A stretch of DNA of 22,238 nt from Hemicentrotus pulcherrimus (taxonomy: Eukaryota; Echinodermata; Echinoidea; Camarodonta; Strongylocentrotidae). Below the pieces are notes generated by a model. That model did not search any database and had not been told where the DNA came from. It saw only the letters and a program-made list of their open reading frames with translations. Below are positions 9,482 to 18,329 of the stretch, in pieces. The stretch lies in assembly GCA_003118195.1 (NCBI GenBank), contig BEXV01004704.1:1-22238 (forward strand), written 5' to 3'. Numbering within the stretch: position 1 is the first letter of the stretch; each line of letters begins with the position of its first letter. The position numbers were made by a program, and so were the translations under genes.

Positions 9482-9681
9482 CTATGACCTTGCACTTTCA
9501 AGATCTTGGATGTTACTCACCGTGCGTTTAGCATTGTCGACAGTCAACACACGGATTTTTCCATCCTGAGTCCAGACTCTCTTTACCGAGTCATGTTTTA
9601 CCAGTTCATTGACAAATTGCTGCCTCTTCGATGTCAAGCTTTCTCGTAGGGATATTGATCTGTTAGTCTTTCTCAATGCTT
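9482..9681 (-). pseudogene. LINE A ORF1, C-terminal fragment
   Basis: The 64-residue frame contains ISLRESLTSKRQQF and RVWTQDGKIRVLT, a pattern (SLRE-LT-x-R, then WT-x-DG-x-I-x-V) typical of the C-terminal domain of CR1/L2 ORF1 nucleic-acid-binding proteins. It ends 51 bases before the ORF2 ATG. Its 5' end is abrupt at about 9681, where the reading joins a different LINE, so the ORF1 N-terminus is missing. Confidence 0.65.
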
Positions 9682-10335
9682 ATCAATTAAGGAATACAAA
9701 AAAAATGAATGTATTGCGCTCAAGAAATTATATACAGCATTGCCAGTAAATTTCACGAGATCAATGTTAAAATCTTCCATTATATAAACCTGTTTAGGTT
9801 CAGTATCAGTTTTCTGTTAAACATTTACAAAGATAGGGATGAAATCATTGATATTTGATTGAGGTTTCCTATGTATGACACCTACAATAATATTCTTACA
9901 TCTCGGCAAGTTGCTTTCAATAAACAAAGATTCATAATTGTATGATGGGTATAATATAAATATATCATCCTTTCCTACTTTGCGACTAGAATGTATAAAT
10001 AATAGTGGCATACTGTCATTAATCCAAGTTTCAGAGAAATCTATACATAAAGTCGAAATAAAATGGGATAAAGCATTAAAATGTATGTTTAAACTACGGG
10101 AATTAAAATCTAAAATACTAAAATGATAGTTAATGTTACTGAATTCAGTCGTAAAATCCTCATCAATATAATATTTACAGTTCAAAAACCTACTGAAATG
10201 AAACTCATCTTCTTTTTGGGATAATAGTTTAAATCATTGATATCAGTATATGTAGTATTACTACCAAATATTGAATGAAGTTCGTCATTATTCAAGTCTT
10301 GAATAGGAAATGAAGAATGAGTAAAGAGTGGGTTA
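9682..10335 (-). pseudogene. LINE C: endonuclease fragment of a second, older LINE
   Basis: Minus-strand frames read, with frameshifts, NPLFTHSSFPIQDLNNDEL, then NINYHFSILDFNSRSLN, a degenerate SETWIND, IIVGVIHRKPQSNINDF and YIMEDFNIDL. These correspond to the endonuclease N-terminus, the catalytic Glu motif, the Y-R-P-P region (here H-R-K-P) and the G-D-F-N motif (Gly changed to Glu). The sequence between SETWIND and the IIVGV motif is shortened. The fragment stops inside the endonuclease at 9682, where LINE A begins, and no reverse transcriptase of this family is seen. It differs in sequence from both LINE A and LINE B. Confidence 0.65.
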
Positions 10336-10550
10336 TTAATGAAGACAAATGCTTATGTTCCCTATAAAGCTCATTTGATGTATTTTATTACAAGAAAAAA
10401 AAAGTCAATCAGTCACTCAACAGTGTCTGACAGTTCAGCCTAGAAAGTGAGAGTGTTTCCTTACATATTTTGAATACAAGGACACTGCTAACGTTTAAGT
10501 TTCATAAATTGGACATATGTGTCATAATTCATCATTTCAACATTAAATTG
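10329..10550. repeat. Dispersed repeat, copy 1
   Basis: This roughly 210-base segment matches the reverse complement of 19290-19507 along its length. Shared words include GTGGGTTATT, GACAAATGCT, CAGTCACTCAA and GTTTCCTT. The left edge of the match coincides with the 5' edge of LINE C, so this may be older DNA that LINE C inserted into. Confidence 0.7.
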
Positions 10551-10838
10551 AAAAATTGTGACATGATCTCATCATCTGATCGAAAAACCAAAGCACTGTT
10601 TTTATAGCCCATGGTCTTAGCTATAACATACCCAAATTTGGGAGAAAACAGAGCAAAAAAAAAAAAAAGATAGATAGTGCTCAAAGATGAATGTCATGTA
10701 GATTCATGATGTGAACAAAATTCACCTTCCATAGACATAACACGCAAATTAAGAAAATTCTGACATGCGGTCTTTAAATTGAGGTTTGTACTGTGATGAC
10801 GTCATTAAAATGAAAATTAATGTGTATTAACCTTGTGG
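10551..10838. repeat. ~1-kb CRE-containing repeat, copy A, left part
   Basis: The sequence aligns with parts of 12990-13180 (ACACGCAAA, TGACATGC, CTATA..C..AAATTTGG) but the order is partly rearranged. It contains a perfect TGACGTCA at 10797-10804. It ends at the left target-site copy CCTTGTGG (10831-10838) of the inserted element. Confidence 0.45.
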
Positions 10839-10974
10839 TAGCCTATAATCTAGGCGGAGTGCCGAGCTTTTTTTTTCTTTGCTGCTAGACTAACCCTAAA
10901 CAGAACGTCTGATACGGCGAGACTGCGAACTGTGGGCCGCGAAGCGGCTCACCGCCTATAATCACTGGTCTAGC
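10839..10974 (+). repeat. Left terminal inverted repeat
   Basis: It pairs with 11730-11864. The arm ends at ATAATCACTGGTCT. The arm contains its own small palindrome, CCGCGAAGCGG. Confidence 0.85.
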
Positions 10975-11339
10975 TAATCAATAGTCATATATATTCAAAA
11001 TGGCGGATCTATGAATCATTCAACAGCCCTACCAAATAAGGTACACCTATGTTACGTTCGACCAATCAGATATAAGAAACCGCAACGAAAAAAGATTGCG
11101 CTCGTCCATTACTAAATAGGGGTAATACAAAGGGAGAAGGGGAGATGAAAGCAAAAAATCTTTAAAATGATCATTTTACTACTGTGAAATATCAAAAAAT
11201 AAACAAAAATGTAGTTTTATGTGAACAATAAAACATATATCTTTGTATGGTAAAACAATTATCGTATCAAATTTACAATGACAAATTAGTGGTTCCCCCC
11301 TTGCAACGACTCGAGTCATCATGATCATAGAACCTGTGG

Positions 11340-11611
11340 TCGCGTAGAAAATCACAACGCAAGGGCATTGCTTGGTATATTGCACTCTTTCCAAAACCAG
11401 TAGGTGATGCAACAAAAATATACCTGCCGTCGTCAATAACGCTACGAATAGCGGATTCCTGCAGTTCTCTGAATTTTTTATTAGGAATGCCTAGTTTGTT
11501 GGCCGCATATAAGAAAAATTTCTCGCAGAAGATCGTCGTCGCATGAACTACCCGCCATCTTGGATGAAGAAAATGACGTAATGTCACGTGATTTATAATA
11601 TGCATATGCAT
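11340..11611 (-). pseudogene. RecQ-like helicase N-terminal fragment (broken)
   Basis: The minus-strand frame contains KKFRELQESAIRSVI followed by VASPTGFGKSAIYQAMPL. The F-R-x-x-Q motif (motif 0) and the Walker A motif S/P-T-G-x-G-K-S are those of RecQ-family DNA helicases. Motif Ia and everything past it are missing, and the frame ends in unrelated residues at 11273. An ATG at 11556-11558, in the context AAGATGGCGG, opens another frame (MAGSSCDDDLLREI) that would need a one-base shift to join the helicase frame near 11525. So this is an internally deleted gene relic. The upstream side holds a CCAAT-box complement and a CACGTG word, possible promoter remnants. Confidence 0.65.
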
Positions 11612-11729
11612 AGACTCTTCTCCATACGTGTTTCTGATTGGTTGAGTTCATTTCGTATTCATGAGGTTTTTTTCGTAACGAAAAAATGCCACGGATTCAT
11701 GGTCGATAATAAAAAAAACAACGACTAAA

Positions 11730-11864
11730 GCCAGACCAGTGATTATAGTCGGTAAGCCGCTTCGCGACTCACTGTTCGTAGTCTCGCCGTATCAGACGTT
11801 CTGCTTAAGGTTATTCTAGCAGCAAAGAAAAAAAGCTCGGCACTCCGCCTAGATTATAGGTTAA
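11730..11864 (-). repeat. Right terminal inverted repeat
   Basis: It is complementary to 10839-10974 with a low level of mismatch and short indels. It ends in CTAGATTATAGG followed by TTAA. Confidence 0.85.
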
Positions 11865-12934
11865 TCTTGTGGACGATTGCCTCGACTACAACAAACTTAA
11901 ATCTGGAGGAGACTCGATGAATATCAAGAGAAATACACTAAATTTTCCATAAATATCATGACGTCATAATATGCATTTTTGTATTTTGACTTTCCAAGGC
12001 CATTATGATAACGTCAAGATGGACTTAATGTTCAAACGACATATGAAATCATACCTCCGACTGAAACTCAATCTAAATATGGACAAAAAATAGGCAGTCC
12101 TTATTCATCTCAATGGACTTTTTTAAGGGCATTTTTTTGCCCATATAGGCCATGTAATGCAAAAATCGCGCGTACGGACGGTTATCTTGAACGGACGCTC
12201 ATTCCGTTATTAATAGTGATGAAGAGATAAAAATGGTATCAAATTATTCGGAAAAAATATGAGGAATATTCTGTCAAAAGTTTTGGCTGGGGGGTTATTT
12301 TTCGTTCAGCCGTGACGGACGAAAACGTGCAATAAATGCGTGTTTTGCGTGAGTTTTTATGAAATGCTTATAATGGTCTGAAACGTATGCAAAAAAAATT
12401 TGAGACGATTTTGAGCAATTTGACAAAAATTGTGCGCATAAACGCGCGCACGTAAGCGTGCGCGCATTTTTGCGCGCATGTATTGACCTGAAATTGACCA
12501 GACAGATATTGACCTTGATCATGAAAAATATGAATGAAAAACGGCTTTCTGTTTATGAAGTTATGATCATGAGTTGATTTTCACATAATGGCGCCTGGAT
12601 GACGTCACGATGACTTTGAGTCTCTAAAAAGTCACGCAGTTCTTAGTTCGTCTGAGATCTATCAACGTTGAAATTTTCATAATGATGGCGTTATCGAGTC
12701 TTGAGATATCCTGCGAACAAAATCGAGGAAGAATAATAAAGAATAAAAAAAAAATAAAGAAAATCTTGACGAAATCAATAGGTGATACGTAGACTTCGTA
12801 CGTATCACCTAATAAAAATAAAGAAAATCTTGACGAAATCAATAGGTGATACGTAGACTTCGTTACGTATCACCTAATAAAGAAAATCTTGACGAAATCA
12901 ATAGGTGATACGTAGACTTCGTTACGTATCACCT
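11865..12934 (+). repeat. ~1-kb CRE-containing repeat, copy A, main part
   Basis: This noncoding unit aligns with 13140-13643 and then 16602-16839. Landmarks in order are GGCCATTATGATAACGTCA, ACGGACGCT, TTGACCTGAAATTGACC, TTATGATCATGAGTTGATTT, GGATGACGTCACGATGACTT, GATATCCTGCGAACAAAATC and a terminal hairpin. It carries perfect TGACGTCA at 11959-11966 and 12600-12607. No open frame shows a recognisable domain. It is probably a nonautonomous mobile element. Confidence 0.75.
12757..12934 (+). repeat. Three tandem hairpin units (59-63 bp)
   Basis: Units start AAAGAAAATCTTGACG at 12757, 12820 and 12879. Each contains the inverted repeat AGGTGATACGTA / TACGTATCACCT around a short GACTTCG-type loop (hairpins at 12779-12811, 12843-12876 and 12902-12934). 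The three units are nearly identical, unlike the diverged sequence around them, so the amplification is recent or homogenised. Confidence 0.9.
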
Positions 12935-13643
12935 CACAAAGCTAAATCGAGGGAGATATTGCTCGCGAAAGACGGAAATGTAGAATCCAGTTTTGAGGAA
13001 TAGTCATGTCCCATTGCAATACACGCAAAATGTGAACAATTGACATGCCTCCTTTAATCGCAAAAATACACCATGACACTTTTGTCAAACTGTAAATTGT
13101 GGTTACTGAATTTGTAGAAGATTATCTCAGCAGCAGATTATCTCTGCAGCTAGACTATATCAAAATTTGGAAAAAAAACAATCAATATTTACAGAGATAC
13201 AATCAGTTTTCCAAAAATATGCAAATTTAAATTTTGAGTTCGGAGGCCATTATGATGACATCATGAGTTAATTGTGGGTCAAATGAGACATGAAATCATA
13301 TTCTATTCTGAAGAGTTACAATGAATTTTGTATAGTCATGTTTTTGCCTATGCATTGCGGATAAAGGTAACGAAGATCCGCGCGTGCTGTCAACTTTGAC
13401 GGACGCTTGTTGCGTTATTAAAAGGTGAAACAAAATTCAAAATACTTGGAAGAATATGCTAAATATGATGACAGAGAAAATTCGGCGATTCTTTGTTGCA
13501 AAATGCCAGAACGGGCAAAAAACGCTCATGCTTATGTGCTCATATGCAAACGAATTTTAAAGTGATTTGGAGCATTTGCGCACGTTTTTTGACCTGAAAT
13601 TGACCGGACGGATATTGATCTTATTCATCATAATTATGAATGA
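12935..13643 (+). repeat. ~1-kb CRE-containing repeat, copy B, left part
   Basis: The clearly alignable part starts near 13140 and matches copy A from about 11890 to 12535: GGAGGCCATTATGATGACATCA, then GACGGACGCTTGTTGCGTTATTA, then TTGACCTGAAATTGACCGGA. The CRE palindrome of copy A appears here as TGACATCA. It is broken at 13643 by LINE B and resumes at 16602. Confidence 0.7.
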
Positions 13644-13673
13644 GAAATTTATTTATTTATTTGACATATTTAT

Positions 13674-13729
13674 ACAGGATAAAAAAGAAACAATCGAGTC
13701 AGCAAAGCTGTTTTTCATCGATGTCCTGT
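13674..13729 (-). other. 3'-terminal stem-loop of LINE B
   Basis: ACAGGA (13674-13679) pairs with TCCTGT (13724-13729), ATCGA pairs with TCGAT (13693-13697 and 13718-13722), and CAGCAAAGCTG (13700-13710) forms an inner hairpin. It lies just before the AAAT tail. The inner word resembles the corresponding hairpin of LINE A (TGAAAA-x-CAGCTT on the minus strand). Confidence 0.55.
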
Positions 13730-14132
13730 TAACATGATTAAACATTTCCGCTTCTAACCAATGGGATTCTTTTCATTACATCAGTCAAAGAATACACAAA
13801 AAGTTTTAAAATGCAAGAAAAACACAATATTAGAAAATCGTTTAAAAGAAGTTAATGAATGACCGATCTTATTTGTTGAGTGAACAAACAAAAAATAGCA
13901 ACAATAAAGACGGTTAGGAATCCCCATGGTTAGAATTAGATAACAAGTGCAAATACAAATACAATAATCCATGTAAATATTATACATGAGAAAGCATCTG
14001 CAATACAAAATTTAAAAAAATACATAATTATAAATATATTACATCAAAATATAATCGAAACAAACTGTGATCAACTATTATCATAATTATAGAGTACGGC
14101 GGGCCAGAACATGTAAAACTTAATTTTTTATT

Positions 14133-16592
14133 TCAGAAAAATTTGCGTTTATAATTATTTTTGAAAGAGGAAAGAGTATGATGATTTTGCATTTCATTTG
14201 AGAGAGAATTCCATGTTTTCGGGCCTGAATATCTAAACGATTGTTTGAATAATTCCGTATTTGGTTTTGGTAAGACCACATTGAGTGAGTCTGAATTGCG
14301 AGTGTTGAAACCATGTCTATCACAGAACATTTCAATTTCATTACATAGTCTTACTGGAGCATTACCATGTATACATCGGAACATAAGCATATTAATAAAA
14401 TAATCTCTCCTAGTTTCAAAAGTTTGCCATTTCAAATCTTTAAATAGTTTAGAGACGCTGATATCGCCTGAACCATAATGTTTCGACACTATATGGGAAG
14501 CTCTCTTCTGTATGCGACGAATGTAATCACGGTATTTAAGTGAACAATTTCCCCACACTGAGCATGCATAATCAATACATGGTTGAATGGTTGCTTTATA
14601 TAAAGTATTTAGCAGGGACGAGCTTAGCGTGTTACTTAATCTTCGTAATAAGAAAAGTTTATAAGCAAGGCTTTTACACACTTGTTTGACATGTTCATGC
14701 CAGGTCAAATGACAATCAATATTAACACCTAGATATCTCGCCGAATTAACCTGTTTTAGTTTGGTGCCATTTAAATATACGTTTAATTCATTTTGGTTGC
14801 AATTAGCTCTCGAGGATACAACCATAACTTGAGTTTTATCAATATTAATCTTTAATCTATTATTAGTATACCATTTCTCTAATTCGTTGATGCAAATCTG
14901 AAATTTAGACCCAGCTTCATTCACATTTTTACCAGTAGTATAAATTGCTACATCATCTGCAAAAATACTACATGAGCCAGCATTTACACTTTGAATAATG
15001 TCATTAATATAAAGAAGGAAAAGGGTGGGGCCAAGTACCCCACCCTGAGGAATTCCGATCGTTACATAACCTGGTTTAGACAGTTTACCATTTAGGCTTA
15101 CAGCTTGTTTTCTTCCACTTAAATAGCTTTTAAACCAGCGCAATTCTGTACCTTGTACACCATGGTATTATAGTTTTAAAAGTAACAATTCGTGAGATAT
15201 AGCATCAAAGCATTTAGATATATCAAAGAAACAGACAGCAACAACTTCACGAGCATTTAATGCTTCCAACCAATCATCTATTACTCTGTGTAGGCACGTA
15301 ACAGTAGAGTGATCTTTCAAGAATGCTGATTGTTCAAGTGTTATAAGATCATGCTGGAGTAAATATGAACTAAATTGCTTTAGAACCAGCTTCTCCTGTA
15401 TTTTAGCTAAATGGGATACAACAGAAATTGGTCTATAGTTTGAAAAGACACTCTTATCTCCTTTTCCCTTGTAGATAGGGGTGACACGCGCATATTTCCA
15501 GTCGGTAAACAAAAATCCATTCTTTAATAAGTAGTTGGAAATAGTAGTTAGTTTTTTTGATAAAAATGGCGCAGCAATATGAAGTAACTTGCTGTCAATA
15601 TCTAATACATCTAAATTGCTTTTTGTTGGTAGTTTTCTTAACAGTTTCAAAACATCATCTTCCGAAATTTCAATAAATTTAAATTCATAAAGACACTTCG
15701 GATTTCTCCAGCATAATGATTCATGAAGAAAGGAGTTCGTGATCTCCTGGCCTATATTAATGAAAAAATCATTCAGTTCATCAGAACTTAAGTCATTATG
15801 AGCATTATCTTTATATTTTGAATTACCAGTGGCTCGATGGAGTTCACTCCAAAGTTTCTTAGGGTCATTTTGAAATTTGATAGAAACCGTTTTATAGTAA
15901 TCAGTTTTTGCCTTCCGAACATCACTCAGTACAGTATTCCTTTGTTTACGGAATTCATTGAAGGAAACGTCACATTTAGCTTTACGTTTAAGATAATCTC
16001 TTTTGTTCATAGAGGCTACAATGTCTGGTGTTATCCATGGGTTGTATTTATTCTTAACACGAGTACATTTAATGGGTGCATGTTTGTTACAAATTTTTAA
16101 AAATGAATACATCCAGGAAAGCCAAATGTCATTAGATGGACATTCCATTTGTATGTTATAATCCTTCACAAGATTATCACAACAGCTTACATCGTATAGA
16201 AATTCCTCAGACTCAATTTTTTTTTCTGAAACGGGCCATTTTGTGACCAGAATTATTTACTTTACAATTTACACACGTATATATCATGTAATGATCACTT
16301 AAAGAAATCTGACTAACGCCACTGATAATATGCGAATCTGGAATTGTAGTGAGAATCAGGTCAATACAAGTTGAAGAAGATGCAGTTACACGTGTTGGTT
16401 TGTGGATAAGCTGATGCAAAGCAAAAAGATATTCTAAGGAGTGGATTGCTGTATCATTTCCACTGCTATAATCAACATTGAAATCACCAAGAATAATCAA
16501 ATCATTATTTTCCATTATGATACTCTCTAACATATTCGAGAAAGTGTCCAAGTATTCAGGGCCCGAGTTAGGCGGGCGGTACAAGCAACAAA
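14133..16592 (-). pseudogene. LINE B ORF2: partial endonuclease, linker, reverse transcriptase
   Basis: The frame begins in the endonuclease at LYRPPNSG and continues through LGDFNVDY (catalytic Asp/Asn) and SDHYMIYT (Asp/His pair). The linker has HAPIKC and NPWITPDIV. The reverse transcriptase has ARVTPIYKGKGD, NYRPISVV, QSAFLKDHST, FFDISKCFD (motif A), GIPQGGVLGPTLF (motif B), FADDVAIY (motif C) and ARYLGVNID, followed by CIDYACSVWGN and PKPNTELFKQSFRY near the C-terminus. It ends at 14133. Two defects break it: a run of nine T (16217-16225, plus strand) that shifts frame, consistent with one added base, and an in-frame TAA at 15168-15170. The endonuclease N-terminus, finger and ORF1 are absent through 5' truncation. 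Confidence 0.88.
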
Positions 16593-16601
16593 CGAGGAAA
16601 T

Positions 16602-16839
16602 GCCTTTCCGTTATGAAGATATGATCATAAGTTGATTTTCACAAAATGGCGCCTTGATGACGTCACGATGACTTTGAGTCTTTGAAAAGTCTTTGACACG
16701 CAGTTCTAAGATAGACTAAGATCTATCATCATTGAAAGTTTCATGACAATGGCTTGATTCAGTCTTGAGATATCCTGCGAACAAAATCGAGGAAGAATGA
16801 TAGGAATAATAGAAATCTTGACTTCGTACGTATCACCTA
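16602..16839 (+). repeat. ~1-kb CRE-containing repeat, copy B, right part
   Basis: It matches 12541-12812: TTATGAAGATATGATCATAA, GATGACGTCACGATGACTTT (CRE at 16658-16665), TTGAGATATCCTGCGAACAA and CGTACGTATCACCTAAT. The left arm of the terminal hairpin is missing: CTTGAC joins straight to TTCGTACG, as if the segment between two GAC words had been deleted. Confidence 0.85.
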
Positions 16840-17039
16840 ATCATAATATTACAAAGACTAATAATATCAAGAAGAACTCCTTATTTCCCCTTTATTTTCA
16901 TATTCCAATTAGATTTCCCGATCCAACTCTAGTTATTGTTTAAATTCTGACAGAAGTCACATTGATTTCTCACGATTTTCAAGCAATTTCAAGGGAAAAT
17001 CATAAGAACGAACATGTGTACGTGTCTAAACTTCAAGTT
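16840..17039 (+). promoter_or_regulatory. Upstream region of the Ig gene
   Basis: AT-rich, with no clear TATA box. It should hold the promoter and 5' UTR of the gene starting at 17040 if that exon is first. The CRE-bearing repeat end lies about 200 bases upstream of the ATG. Confidence 0.3.
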
Positions 17040-17097
17040 ATGATATGGGTGTTCTTTTTCAGCCTCGTTTTGATGGGCAAGGAAAACACATATTCTT
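17040..17097 (+). CDS. Ig-superfamily gene, exon 1: signal peptide
   Basis: The ATG at 17040 opens MIWVFFFSLVLMGKENTYS, a short hydrophobic signal peptide that would direct the product to the secretory pathway. It is the first ATG in its frame (the open frame extends upstream only through non-ATG codons). The exon ends at TCTT followed by GTAAGT (17098-17103), a consensus donor, leaving a phase-1 junction. Joined to exon 2 it gives a split tyrosine codon (T plus AT), keeping the frame open. A separate signal exon with a phase-1 intron is the standard layout of secreted or cell-surface Ig-domain genes. It could instead be an upstream coding exon of a longer transcript, but no other candidate start is visible. 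Confidence 0.65.
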
Positions 17098-18329
17098 GTA
17101 AGTTATTTACAGTATGCAATTATAATGAACTCTTGGTAGACACAAAATGGATCTTCAAATGTATTTGTTTTTTTTTATTAGACCTACAATGTATGTACTA
17201 ATTATTACTACTATTTGGGGGTGTCTTAAAGGTAGTCTGTCCCCTTTTCAGGCTAAAAAATATAATTATGTAAATACTATAAAGAATGTATGGTAAATAA
17301 AAAGGATACATGTTCCAACTAAAAACGCCTCCTCTTACAAGATTAGAATTGAAAATTGCCTTTGGAATTCGACCGCTGATCAAAGAAAATGTACCTCAAG
17401 CATTGCTATGAAAGAATTAGGTTCCTATGGTGTATTACTTCTTATCTACGACTGTTATCGACGGGTTTAGCACATCATATAACATTGTAAGTTTCCAGTC
17501 TGTAGAAAACACACCTTTCCACGCATTGTCGTGCCCAATAGCTTTAGGGCTCCCGGTGTCCCCTCAGGTGCCCCAAAATTCATTGGTTAAATAAACCAGT
17601 GCCTTTAGTATAACACACTTACAAATGTATGAAGAAAGAAAATATATCATCTAACCATGGTAAGATACGCTTGAATCGTTAATGTCACATATTTGGCTTT
17701 TAGTATTTGGGCACCTTATATATCAAAATTTGGGATACCAAAATTGTTACATACATGTATTGTATATGCAAAACTTTTCTATAAATATTTATTTTTTACT
17801 TATCCTAATATTAGGTTAATTTGTTACATGATTTTAAGATTGATAAATATTCATTTGTATTAACAATTGAGCAATATTTTGGTACACGAGGAGATCGAAA
17901 CCTGAGGTGTATATTTTAATTTAGAAATTACAGATTATTTTGTTTCACTTTGAATTCACATTGATCTACTTCAAAAGTGTCAACTCTCGTAAACACTGTC
18001 TGATACTTTGGACTTGTTTTTTTTTGTTTAGCTGATAACTTGAATATAATGCGTGTCTGTCTGTGTGCGCCCGAATGTCCCACACATATGTGTGAACCGA
18101 CCCTGATGCCATAGGCTTCTATAACAAAAGTTATCAAGAATGGGCTCACTATAATGCTTTTAACTACAGGTCTTACGATTACAACTTGATTGCGGTAAAT
18201 ATTTTATGTACGTGTCACGTTTTTTGAGTCCGTTAACTGATTATTTCCTTTAAGCTCGAATAGATTTGCTTTTCAAGCTGCTAAATGTACTTACCCGTAT
18301 GTCCATTTAATTTTGTTTTTCCTTTCTAG
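17098..18329 (+). other. Intron 1 of the Ig gene
   Basis: This 1232-base stretch begins GTAAGT and ends TTTTCCTTTCTAG, a good polypyrimidine tract and acceptor. It is AT-rich. Open frames in it have no recognisable domain and I see no nested element with a partner in the window. Confidence 0.6.

Larger units (their letters stand above)
6062..9681 (-). mobile_element. LINE A, CR1/L2-like non-LTR retrotransposon, 5'-truncated
   Basis: On the minus strand the order is ORF1 C-terminus (9681-9482), a short spacer, ORF2 with PHD-like finger, endonuclease and reverse transcriptase (9430-6294), about 200 bases of 3' UTR, a stem-loop, and a tail of AATAAATAAATAAAAT type. This order is the normal one for CR1/L2-group elements. 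The 5' end is cut within ORF1, at a junction with another LINE fragment. ORF2 has at least two frameshifts and several stops, so the copy is dead. I did not find a target-site duplication. Confidence 0.85.
10839..11864. mobile_element. DNA transposon with ~135-bp terminal inverted repeats
   Basis: The left arm, 10839-10974, and the complement of the right arm, 11730-11864, match closely: CCTATAATCTAGGCGGAGTG, then GAACGTCTGATACGGCGAGA, and CGAAGCGGCT. The flanks CCTTGTGG (10831-10838) and TCTTGTGG (11865-11872) form a probable 8-bp target-site duplication with one difference. The exact terminal bases are ambiguous by two or three. Inside is only a broken helicase fragment; no transposase is visible. 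An 8-bp duplication would fit hAT or P-like groups, while helicase cargo is known from Academ-type elements. The superfamily is left open. Confidence 0.75.
13649..16596 (-). mobile_element. LINE B, nearly intact CR1/L2-like LINE, 5'-truncated
   Basis: On the minus strand the element runs from the middle of the endonuclease through the reverse transcriptase to a ~480-base 3' UTR with a stem-loop and a tail of AAATAAATAAATAAAT. It interrupts repeat copy B: the sequence before it (to GAATGAGAAAT) and after it (TGCCTTTCCGTTATGAAG) rejoin to match the uninterrupted copy A at 12525-12555. GAAAT at 13644-13648 and 16597-16601 is a probable short target-site duplication. Only two disabling changes are visible over the coding part. 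Confidence 0.88.

Noticed and set aside
6062..9681. Bacterial group II intron or retron reverse transcriptase
   Set aside because: The APE endonuclease, ORF1 type, 3' AAAT tail and motif context are those of animal LINEs.
11179..11436. Minus-strand 85-codon frame overlapping the helicase fragment
   Set aside because: It is a different frame of the same sequence with no motif; the Walker A frame is the meaningful one.
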